Shown here: positions 6,336 to 13,584 of the stretch, piece by piece
Position numbering within the stretch: position 1 is the stretch's first letter
Layout of the letters: every line of letters begins with the position of its first letter
Assembly (NCBI GenBank): GCA_017428925.1
Contig: JAFRPY010000091.1
Location: forward strand, 1-43,512
Direction of reading: 5' to 3'
Length of the DNA: 43,512 bases
Source: Prevotella sp.
Lineage (GTDB): Bacteria > Bacteroidota > Bacteroidia > Bacteroidales > Bacteroidaceae
Position numbers and translations under genes: made by a program
Notes under the pieces: generated by a model
What the model was told of the DNA's origin: nothing
Database searches by the model: none
What the model saw: only the letters and a program-made list of their open reading frames with translations

Positions 6336-8500
6336 AACGTAGCAATAAACTTCTTAAGTTCTTCACCAATCACATCCAACTCATTCGTGGCAGTTTTCTT
6401 GCCAGTAGCATCATAACCAATCTCTTCGGCAATTGCCATGAAGATAGGATAATTAGGAAGTTTCTTTTGTTTTGCTTGTTGGTACTGCTCCGTCAGACTT
6501 GTTTTCAATGTGTCAATCTTTGTGGCATACTCTTCGAGTATTACTGAGTTCCAAGACTTGTATTCTTCCGTTTGTTTGGCTGCGGTCGTAGAGATACGTT
6601 GCTTGTCTTTTATCTCATCAGCTTTGAGTTTTTGCTTTTGTTTTATCTCTTTGTCCCACTGGGTACGTAAAGCCAAATAATCGCTATCCCTCAAAAGTTC
6701 GTTTTCAATATTCTTTTTGGTTTCAACGAGTTCTTTTGTCTCTTCGTTCTTCCATTTACGAAGGAAGAGCACAGAACTTTTCACGCCTGCGCCATTCGCA
6801 GCAAATGCAGTTTGGGGCATACTGACAACTGCAACAATACGGAACCAGTCTTCAATCTGGGTTCTGACATATTGCATACTGCTATTTGTAAGGATACCAT
6901 CTGGAAGGACTATAGCCAAATAGCCACCCTCTTTCAGGAACTTATAATCCTGTTCAATAAAAAGAACTTCTGTTGACTGGCTATCACGAGTGCTCTTTGG
7001 TTGCGCTTTTACCGCTAACCAATCTTCTTCTTTCTTTCCTAATTGATAATTTTTTAAATATGCTTGTTCGCTTTGACGAATACTGCTCCCAAAGGGGGGA
7101 TTTGTAATAATGAAATCAAAACTGTCATATAAGAAATTACCATTATCCGTGTTTTGCTTTATTTGTGACGGTGATTCCAGTCCATCATTCCTTACCACGT
7201 TAGTATGGCCATCATCATGAATAATCATATTCATTTTTGCAGTCCTGGAGATTTTTTTACTTAATTCAATTCCATAAAGATTGTTTTCTGCAAATCCATG
7301 CCAATGATTATGCCATCTTAGTCTATCTTCTGGATCTTTTTCGTATTCAGGGTAATAAGAAGTAGCTTGTTCTCGAACCTTGTTTAGTGCATACAAAAGA
7401 AATCCTCCACTTCCGCATGAAGTATCCAAAACCCTTGATTGATTGTTAATAGGCAATACATCGACAATAAAATCTACTATAGGTCTTGGTGTAAAATATT
7501 GACCAAAATCACCTCTAAAGAAAGAGCCAATGAAGGTTTCGAAAGCCCTTCCTTTTGCATCAAGATCTGTCTTGTTTAGATTAACGCCTTCAATATATCC
7601 GACGACGGCTCGCAACTTCTCTGGGGAAAGCTGAATGTCATCACGAAATACTTCTTTGTCTCTTTTACGACCTTCTTCATAAAGAGTTGTAATACGTTTG
7701 TACAAATCTTCGTTTTCTTTTTTCCGGCGTTTATCTTCATCCTTTATGTCTTCTTTGTTAATATAGAAAATTTGAAAGTCATAAGGATCGCCTGCATGTC
7801 TGTCTTTTCTTTCGTCCCATATTTTACAAAAGATAAGCTTGTCTAATTCGTCAAAAGCATCAGATGGCTCAAGTTCGCCACCATTCCATAAAGTTTGATG
7901 AGCCAGTTTAAAACGTCGTGTTAAGTCAGCCTGATCTATTGTTTCGATATCTCTTAACAACTCACAGCCTTCTTGATCATGAACGCTTGCAGCCTTGTAC
8001 ACATATCTATAAGGCTTCCTATTCAATATATTATGTCCGAAACTGGGTATATCTGGAATTTGATTTCTCGTATTTAAGTTCTTATCAACTTCATAGAACT
8101 CGTTTCGAATTCCTGACGTAACCCATATATATTTGACGTTACAAGGTAATGAGAATGCGTAACTATATGCTTGTTCTATTGCTTGCAAAAATTCTGCCTC
8201 ACTAATATCATGACGTTTGCATTCGACTACGATGTGTGGTGCTAAACACATATCATCATCATATACAATAATATCAGCTTCTTTAATTTCGCTGCCCATT
8301 GTAACAGGAACAAACAGCCTGATTCGGCTTACTGGGTAATTATAATCCAAAATCAGCCTAAGGAACGTCTCAGCCTGTACTTTCTCTTCTGGATTGTTGT
8401 AATTGCGTTCCTTCTTTTGGAAAATGTATGTAATCCTGGACTTATCTTCATTAAACGAGATAAGACCTTTTTCAATTCCTATTTGTATATAGTCCTTCAT
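6332..8500 (-). CDS. Fused restriction nuclease and adenine-N6 DNA methyltransferase
   Basis: The 722-residue protein joins two activities. Residues 40-135 form an HsdR-N-like PD-(D/E)xK nuclease, with D76 in EADIIVYDDD and E93-C-K95 in HIVVECKRHD. Residues 290-580 form an N6-adenine methyltransferase of the HsdM type, with motif I DTSCGSGGF at 359-367, motif IV NPPF at 467-470 and DFGQYFTPRPIVDFIVD ahead of motif I. The C-terminal 130 residues are charged and helical. No DEAD-box translocase is encoded here or nearby, so together with HsdS this resembles BcgI-like (type IIB/IIG) enzymes more than a classic type I system. It follows the GIY-YIG remnant by 19 bp. Confidence 0.88.
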   Translation of the reverse strand: MKDYIQIGIEKGLISFNEDKSRITYIFQKKERNYNNPEEKVQAETFLRLILDYNYPVSRIRLFVPVTMGSEIKEADIIVYDDDMCLAPHIVVECKRHDISEAEFLQAIEQAYSYAFSLPCNVKYIWVTSGIRNEFYEVDKNLNTRNQIPDIPSFGHNILNRKPYRYVYKAASVHDQEGCELLRDIETIDQADLTRRFKLAHQTLWNGGELEPSDAFDELDKLIFCKIWDERKDRHAGDPYDFQIFYINKEDIKDEDKRRKKENEDLYKRITTLYEEGRKRDKEVFRDDIQLSPEKLRAVVGYIEGVNLNKTDLDAKGRAFETFIGSFFRGDFGQYFTPRPIVDFIVDVLPINNQSRVLDTSCGSGGFLLYALNKVREQATSYYPEYEKDPEDRLRWHNHWHGFAENNLYGIELSKKISRTAKMNMIIHDDGHTNVVRNDGLESPSQIKQNTDNGNFLYDSFDFIITNPPFGSSIRQSEQAYLKNYQLGKKEEDWLAVKAQPKSTRDSQSTEVLFIEQDYKFLKEGGYLAIVLPDGILTNSSMQYVRTQIEDWFRIVAVVSMPQTAFAANGAGVKSSVLFLRKWKNEETKELVETKKNIENELLRDSDYLALRTQWDKEIKQKQKLKADEIKDKQRISTTAAKQTEEYKSWNSVILEEYATKIDTLKTSLTEQYQQAKQKKLPNYPIFMAIAEEIGYDATGKKTATNELDVIGEELKKFIATL

Positions 8501-8519
8501 TTGTTAACTATTGTTTGAA

Positions 8520-9163
8520 TTATTCTTCTATTTCTTTCCTTATTTCATCCAACACTTTCTCGTTATACGAGAAATACTTGGCACCTTGATAGGCGCCAGA
8601 AGTGTTGCGGTGTTCCTCTGGCATAAAAGTTCCGACAAATGGGGAGAGCTTATATATACGCCCTTCGTACTCGATGCTGTCATCGGAAGCAACTTTTACG
8701 ACGATACCCGTAGGATCAAAAGTGACCTGTTCGCCAATCTTGATGCCACACATAGAGAACTTGAAGCGGGGCGTTTCACCTCACGCTTCTGGGGTTCCTT
8801 GTGTTCATTTTCCACGATGGGTTTGTTGTCTTCGTAGAGTGTCACCTCTGCATTGTCTATCGTCATGGCAATATCACGGAAGATGTCGAGTGCCATCTGT
8901 GGAGCGACATTGAAGAACTCGCGGTTTTGACGGATGCGAAGGTCAGTGAGGCGATCGATGGTTTTATGTACCAGTTTTTCTACCTCATTGTATTTCGTGG
9001 TCTTCATCGTGGCGAATATCTCGAAAGGCAAAGGGACGGCAGTATTATCCAGTTCCTTTGAGCGCACATCCACAGGACGACTGCTTTTGCCAATCTTCAC
9101 CCAATCCTCGCGGAAGCTGGGATTGGTCAGTATATATACGTAACCGGATTCTTTGTTGCTCAT
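8520..9163 (-). pseudogene. GIY-YIG (T5orf172) nuclease-like gene broken by a frameshift
   Basis: The N-terminal frame reads GYVYILTNP, then WVKIGKSSRPVDVR, and later NREFFNV, the pattern of the T5orf172 branch of GIY-YIG domains. It stays open to 8696 but becomes unrelated after KREVKRP. The second frame (8520-8753 and just upstream) continues with PRFKFSMCGIKIGEQ and FDPTGIVVKVASDD, the usual C-terminal domain of these proteins. Adding one C to the CCCC run at about 8767-8771 would restore a single protein of about 213 residues. The ATG at 9163 (MSNKES) is preferred because the one at 9193 overlaps the end of the XRE gene. A sequencing error or phase-variable tract is possible. Confidence 0.75.
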
Positions 9164-9177
9164 ATTGTTCTCTTGTT

Positions 9178-9384
9178 TTAATCTTCTGTCCAAAGTAAAT
9201 CATCTACACTCACACCCAATATCTTCGATAATTGGATGAACATCTCAACATTGGGCTGGGCGGCATTGGTCACCCATTTAGAAATAACAGCAGGGTCTTT
9301 ATCAAGGATTTCCGACAGCTGTTTGTTGGTCATTCCTTTCTCTGCCAGTACCACCTTTAGGCGGTTTATTCGTTTACGTTCCAT
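9178..9384 (-). CDS. XRE-family helix-turn-helix regulator
   Basis: This 68-residue protein is a single Cro/C1-type helix-turn-helix domain: KGMTNKQLSEILDKDPAVISKWVTN (about 16-40) with the family tail KILGVSVDDLLW. Small stand-alone XRE proteins typically repress their own promoter and the genes after it. It is the first gene of the GIY-YIG / restriction cluster and its end overlaps the longest possible start of the next gene, so it may control the restriction operon in the manner of a controller (C) protein. That role is inferred from position. Confidence 0.85.
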   Translation of the reverse strand: MERKRINRLKVVLAEKGMTNKQLSEILDKDPAVISKWVTNAAQPNVEMFIQLSKILGVSVDDLLWTED

Positions 9385-9403
9385 TTCATTCTTTATTTGG
9401 CTA

Positions 9404-9411
9404 CAAATTTA
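9404..9411 (-). promoter_or_regulatory. -7 element for the XRE regulator and downstream cluster
   Basis: The minus strand reads TAAATTTG, matching TAnnTTTG, 19 bp before the XRE start codon. Two TTTATGTA repeats lie just upstream (about 9411-9428), a plausible operator for autoregulation. No good -33 element was found. Confidence 0.45.
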
Positions 9412-9484
9412 CATAAAAATACATAAAGACAGTGTTATTTGAGCAAAAATCTAGTATTACTAAGTAGAAAAAATGTTTTTATCT

Positions 9485-9820
9485 TCAATTTTGCTTACTG
9501 TTTACACGTTCTTTATACTCGTCTGTCAATTCTGTAACTATGCTTATTACCTGCACCAACTGCATCATGTACTTCTCCAACTTACATACAAGTGCCATTG
9601 CCCTACGCTCTGAGAAGTGGTTTTTCAGTTCCTTCAAAGTCTGATTGTAATTGTTGCCCACCATTATGAACTGGGCATGAAAGTCACTTAACTTCGTATA
9701 ATATCCATGTTGACTCTTGTCAAATGACACCAAATGGAATGGTTCCCCGAAGATTCGCGACTTGATAAATGCGGACTTGTTTGTCATGCCAGAACGCTCA
9801 TACATCTTCAAAAAGCACAT
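9485..9820 (-). CDS. Mobilisation (MobC/BmgB-like) protein, N-terminus uncertain
   Basis: The 111 residues contain YERSGMTNKSAFIKSRIFG and FHAQFIMVGNNYNQTLKELKNHFSERRA, the pattern of Bacteroidales mobilisation accessory proteins that help a relaxase at oriT. The family normally has about 20 more residues at the N-terminus. The frame stays open upstream of the ATG at 9820 and encodes KAVRRIEKNRYYVNFSSEED, which fits that missing part, but no ATG precedes it before a stop near 9919. Either a non-standard start is used or the start codon has been lost. No relaxase gene is present in the window, so this looks like a relic of a mobilisable element. Confidence 0.6.
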   Translation of the reverse strand: MCFLKMYERSGMTNKSAFIKSRIFGEPFHLVSFDKSQHGYYTKLSDFHAQFIMVGNNYNQTLKELKNHFSERRAMALVCKLEKYMMQLVQVISIVTELTDEYKERVNSKQN

Positions 9821-10129
9821 ATCTTCCTCACTGCTAAAGTTTACGTAATAGCGGTTTTTCTCAATCCTCCGAACAGCCTTTAATAAAGAAAGATTACTTT
9901 TTTCCCAAGTTACAAAATTAATTTAAAACATCTAAGAAAACGACAAAGTTTTTATTTGATGATGTCATTTTCCTTTTTCAAAAAGCCATTTCCAGCATGA
10001 CTGTTTCACCTTGACATAACGTTCTAATATACAAAGTGATACGAGTGAAACTGCATTTTCACATCAGTTTCACTCGCAATCACCATCAGAAACTTCGGCA
10101 GGTCTTTTAAAAGGCAAAAGGCATTTTTT
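9821..10129. other. Intergenic stretch between the island and the core genome
   Basis: The first 80 bp or so hold the likely upstream coding extension of the mobilisation gene (minus strand). The remainder has no gene. It contains the perfect 12-bp inverted repeat listed separately and an A/T tract beside the GH43 stop codon. The right edge of the accessory island probably lies here. Confidence 0.5.
10042..10076. repeat. Perfect 12-bp inverted repeat
   Basis: CGAGTGAAACTG (10042-10053) and its exact complement CAGTTTCACTCG (10065-10076) flank an 11-base loop. There is no T tract on either side, so it is not a standard intrinsic terminator. It lies 54 bp beyond the end of the GH43 gene. Confidence 0.75.
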
Positions 10130-12181
10130 TTAGTTAATCAGGAATATCTTCTCCTTACCCCTATAGGTAGCCTTGACCGTAGCACGACCAGCGGACACAG
10201 GACTAACCTCAAACTGGACTGCATCAGGAGCCTTCTCGCAAGTGGCCTGCACCTTGGAGCCTTCCTTGATCGGGGCATAGAGTTGATAGTGGTTACACTC
10301 GGTATAACCGTTGGCGTTGGTGGACATGACGGGCCTCTCAGGAATGTTCAGTTTCTTGCCATCAACCGTAATCGTTACCTCGGGAACGAAAGCGGGCTGT
10401 GCACCAGATTCCTTCTTAAAGCCGATGCCGTGGAGGTCGAAGAGACCCTGTGGGCGTTGTGGCTCTTGCGGACGACGGCCCCAAGGACCGCGTTGTGGCT
10501 GTTCGGGCTGCTTTATCTCCGGGCCGTCAACCACCAGATAAATGGCATGTTTACCAGTCAGACCCTCCAAAGCAGGAATTAAGTGAGAAATGGTGAGTGG
10601 CTTGTTAGCGGGGAAGTTGTCGGGAACATCAACCACAGCCACCTCTTTACCTTTCCAGGGATTATCCAAAAGCACATGAATCTTAAATGCGCCCTTGCCA
10701 CTTGTCGTCAAGTTAATGTTAAGGTGGACATTGTCACCCTTCTTGACACCCTCGAAGGCCTTCACGCCCTTGGTGTCCTTGGCAAGACCACCGAAGCCGA
10801 AGTATTTGAAGCCGATGATGCCACCATTCTGGATACCGGCCAGGTCCATGGAGTTGTTCCATACGTCGTGGTTATCCTGCATCCAGTTATTGCTGTTGGG
10901 GCCATACATAAAGCAGGCATAACCGGCACTATAATAATTATAAGGTGGCAGACCGAAGATCTGGAAACCCTCGCTGGTCACTTCGGCACCTGTATAGGTA
11001 TTGCCGTCAGCGGCAGCAGCCACCCACTCATTATTCTTGGCATAGGGGTCATAACCTGTAATCTTCACCACGCCGCCTTTGGCAACGGGTTTCTTGTCCC
11101 ACGTAATCTTGACGGGAGCGACCATAGCCTGACGGGCATTGCCGAAACCACGGGGAGGACGATGATAGAACACATACCACTGGCCGTTGATCTCCTGCAG
11201 GGAGCCGTGGGTGTTGTGGGCGGCATTGGTCTCAATCAGTTTCGAGCCGTCCTCGTTGAGCACGATACCACGGGAATCCACCAATACGCCACCAGAACGC
11301 CAGGGGCCGAGAGGAGAGTCGCCGAAGGCATAGCGGAGGGCGGAATTGGTGTTGCCCATACCATACTCCTTGCCGCTATAACCGGAAAACACCATCACGT
11401 ATTTGTTGCCCACCTGACGGATGCTGCTGGCCTCGAAGAAGTTGAAGTCCAACGGGTTCTGCCCTTCATAGAGCGCCTTGTACTCACTGCCTGGCTTGTC
11501 GAGCAGTCGGCCATCGGCACTGCTGGCAGGGATGAAGGGATCGATGGGCTCTGTGCCTTCGCGCTTGGAATACATGGTGTTCTGGTCCAGTTCGACAGCC
11601 GTGGAATGCTGGAAGCCGTAGAACACATAGGCACGGAAACCCTTGTCGTAGTCCTTGTCTTTCTTGTCGGTGACAGGCTCGATAAACACCGAGGGGTCGA
11701 AGTCGATAAACGAACCCGGCAGGCATTGTGTTCCATCTTCTGTAAGGTTGACGGGCACGAAGGGACCATCGGGACGATCGCTCTTGCATACCATCGGGGT
11801 ACGACGCCATCCGCGGCTGTGGGGATAGAGCCAGTAGGTCTTCTTGCCCGTGGCCTTGTCTTTGACTTCTACGAGGTCGGGGGCATACATGGTGTCCCAT
11901 TGTCCGTTGACGAACCACGAGAAGATGGGGCCTTCGTCGCGCCACTGGGTGAGGTCTTCGACGGGTGCCGACCACATACGGATGTCAGGACCGCAATAAG
12001 CGGTGTAGGTCACATCGTGCGAACCGATGATGTAGGCACGAAACTTCCCTGGATTGTCGGGATCTTCAAATACCCGGGGTTCTCCGTCGGGCAAATGTTC
12101 CCAAAGGGGGAGGTAGGGGTTCTGTGCTGAAACTGACAGGCTGCAGAGCAGTCCCATGATCAGCAGGTTGATTTTCTTCAT
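10130..12181 (-). CDS. Secreted GH43-like glycoside hydrolase
   Basis: The 683-residue protein has a signal peptide (1-20, cleavage after SVSAQ) and a five-bladed beta-propeller-type domain typical of GH43. Candidate catalytic acids are D40 or D41 (RVFEDPD), D102 (YAPDLVE) and E250 (FFEASSIRQVG), the last in the usual general-acid context. Residues 380-545 look like a carbohydrate-binding, CBM6-like beta-sandwich. A proline/glutamine-rich linker (about 565-585) leads to a final beta domain. GH43 enzymes remove arabinose or xylose units from plant polysaccharides; the exact substrate cannot be told. It is a single gene with no SusC/SusD beside it. Confidence 0.75.
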   Translation of the reverse strand: MKKINLLIMGLLCSLSVSAQNPYLPLWEHLPDGEPRVFEDPDNPGKFRAYIIGSHDVTYTAYCGPDIRMWSAPVEDLTQWRDEGPIFSWFVNGQWDTMYAPDLVEVKDKATGKKTYWLYPHSRGWRRTPMVCKSDRPDGPFVPVNLTEDGTQCLPGSFIDFDPSVFIEPVTDKKDKDYDKGFRAYVFYGFQHSTAVELDQNTMYSKREGTEPIDPFIPASSADGRLLDKPGSEYKALYEGQNPLDFNFFEASSIRQVGNKYVMVFSGYSGKEYGMGNTNSALRYAFGDSPLGPWRSGGVLVDSRGIVLNEDGSKLIETNAAHNTHGSLQEINGQWYVFYHRPPRGFGNARQAMVAPVKITWDKKPVAKGGVVKITGYDPYAKNNEWVAAAADGNTYTGAEVTSEGFQIFGLPPYNYYSAGYACFMYGPNSNNWMQDNHDVWNNSMDLAGIQNGGIIGFKYFGFGGLAKDTKGVKAFEGVKKGDNVHLNINLTTSGKGAFKIHVLLDNPWKGKEVAVVDVPDNFPANKPLTISHLIPALEGLTGKHAIYLVVDGPEIKQPEQPQRGPWGRRPQEPQRPQGLFDLHGIGFKKESGAQPAFVPEVTITVDGKKLNIPERPVMSTNANGYTECNHYQLYAPIKEGSKVQATCEKAPDAVQFEVSPVSAGRATVKATYRGKEKIFLIN

Positions 12182-12220
12182 TTTACTCTATTGGTTAATA
12201 ATAATTCTGGTTTTTGAGTG

Positions 12221-12228
12221 CAAAATTA
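12221..12228 (-). promoter_or_regulatory. -7 element for the GH43 gene
   Basis: The minus strand reads TAATTTTG, matching TAnnTTTG, 40 bp ahead of the GH43 start codon. A -33 element is not obvious. Confidence 0.45.
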
Positions 12229-12442
12229 CATAATAACCGAAGAAAAACGATTGTCTTTTGTTTCACAGGCTTTCCTGTATGTTTCCTGCTGTTGGTTATT
12301 TGATTCTTTTTCTTTTTCTAATGACATATCTTAAACGCAATTTGTTATTTTTCCAAATAATTGAGAAATGCGAAAAGATAATACAATATGTAAGGAAAAA
12401 ACAAAAAATAAAAACAAAATGCGTAAATTTTCAGGATAAATG

Positions 12443-12473
12443 TTTGCAAGTTAATAATTAATGTGTACCTTTG
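12443..12473 (+). promoter_or_regulatory. asnA promoter (TTTG / TACCTTTG)
   Basis: TTTG at 12443-12446 and TACCTTTG at 12466-12473 are separated by 19 bp, the classic Bacteroidetes housekeeping promoter. Transcription would begin near 12478, giving a leader of about 70 nt before the asnA ATG at 12547. Confidence 0.75.
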
Positions 12474-12546
12474 CACCCGAAATTGCAGTTCGGTGAGCAA
12501 ACTGATGTTACGAATTGCGATGAAAAGCTATAATTCAAGCAAGAAA

Positions 12547-13584
12547 ATGAGTAAGATTTTAAAGCCTGTCGACTATCAGCCTGTACTCGACATGCGACAG
12601 ACAGAGCAGGGTATCAAGCTGATCAAGGAGTTTTTCCAGCAGAACTTGAGCACGGAGTTGCGTTTGCGCCGTGTGACGGCTCCGCTCTTTGTGCTGAAAG
12701 GATTGGGCATTAATGATGACTTGAACGGAGTGGAGCGCCCCGTGACATTTCCCATCAAGGATTTGGGCGACCAAAAAGCAGAGGTTGTTCACTCGCTGGC
12801 TAAGTGGAAACGACTGACGCTGGCTGAGTATGAGGTGGAGCCGGGCTACGGCATCTATACCGACATGAATGCTATCCGAGCCGACGAGGAACTGGACAAC
12901 CTGCATTCGCTCTATGTGGACCAGTGGGACTGGGAAGCCGTTATCTGCAAGAAAGACCGTTCGCTGAAATGCCTTAAAGATATCGTTAGCCGCATCTATG
13001 CCTCCATTTTGCGAACAGAGTTTCTGGTATGTGAGCGCTATTGCAAGCTGAAGCCCTTCCTTCCTCAGGAGATACATTTCATTCATGCTGAAGAGTTGCT
13101 CTGCATGTATCCTGATAAAACGGTGAAAGAGCGTGAGGATTTGATAGCCAAAGCCTATGGTGCGGTGTTTATCATTGGTATAGGCGGCAAGCTCTCGAAC
13201 GGAGAGCCGCACGATGGTCGAGCTCCCGACTATGACGACTGGACAACACCCAACGAAGACGGTTTCTTGGGACTGAATGGTGATATCTTGATTTGGTATC
13301 CCGTTTTGGGGCGTTCGGTAGAACTGTCGTCAATGGGAATACGTGTCGACAAGGAGAGTCTGCTGCGACAGTTGAAGTTGACGGGAAAAGAAGAGCGCGA
13401 GCAGCTGTTCTTCCACCAGAAACTGCTGAACGACCAGCTGCCGCTGAGTATTGGTGGCGGTATCGGTCAGAGTCGTCTTTGCATGGTGCTTCTCCATAAG
13501 GCGCACCTCGGAGAGATTCAAGCCAGTATCTGGCCCGACGATATGCGCAAAGAATGTGAGAAATTGGGTATAAAAATAATTTGA
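12547..13584 (+). CDS. asnA: Aspartate-ammonia ligase
   Basis: AsnA makes asparagine from aspartate, ammonia and ATP in the cytoplasm and resembles the catalytic core of class II aminoacyl-tRNA synthetases. The 345-residue length matches the family. Recognisable segments include RLRRVTAPLFV, the VERPVTFPI and HSLAKWKR motifs, GIYTDMNAIR, LHSLYVDQWDWE and the C-terminal SIGGGIGQSRLCMVLL. The ATG at 12547 (MSKILKP) is chosen because the promoter at 12466-12473 rules out the longer reading that would begin upstream. Its stop codon abuts the dnaX stop, and its terminator lies inside dnaX. Confidence 0.95.
   Translation: MSKILKPVDYQPVLDMRQTEQGIKLIKEFFQQNLSTELRLRRVTAPLFVLKGLGINDDLNGVERPVTFPIKDLGDQKAEVVHSLAKWKRLTLAEYEVEPGYGIYTDMNAIRADEELDNLHSLYVDQWDWEAVICKKDRSLKCLKDIVSRIYASILRTEFLVCERYCKLKPFLPQEIHFIHAEELLCMYPDKTVKEREDLIAKAYGAVFIIGIGGKLSNGEPHDGRAPDYDDWTTPNEDGFLGLNGDILIWYPVLGRSVELSSMGIRVDKESLLRQLKLTGKEEREQLFFHQKLLNDQLPLSIGGGIGQSRLCMVLLHKAHLGEIQASIWPDDMRKECEKLGIKII

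Larger units (their letters stand above)
12182..12546. other. Divergent intergenic region between GH43 and asnA
   Basis: This AT-rich 365-bp stretch holds the GH43 promoter near its left end and the asnA promoter near its right end. The middle has no open frame that looks like a gene. Confidence 0.6.

Noticed and set aside
4908-8500. Classic type I restriction system with a missing hsdR
   Set aside because: The nuclease domain is fused to the methyltransferase, so the absence of hsdR need not mean a broken system. A motorless enzyme is the simpler reading.
10583-12130. A 515-codon open frame on the plus strand opposite the GH43 gene
   Set aside because: It is a shadow of the GH43 gene: the minus-strand frame has a signal peptide and family motifs, while the plus-strand translation resembles no protein and has no promoter.
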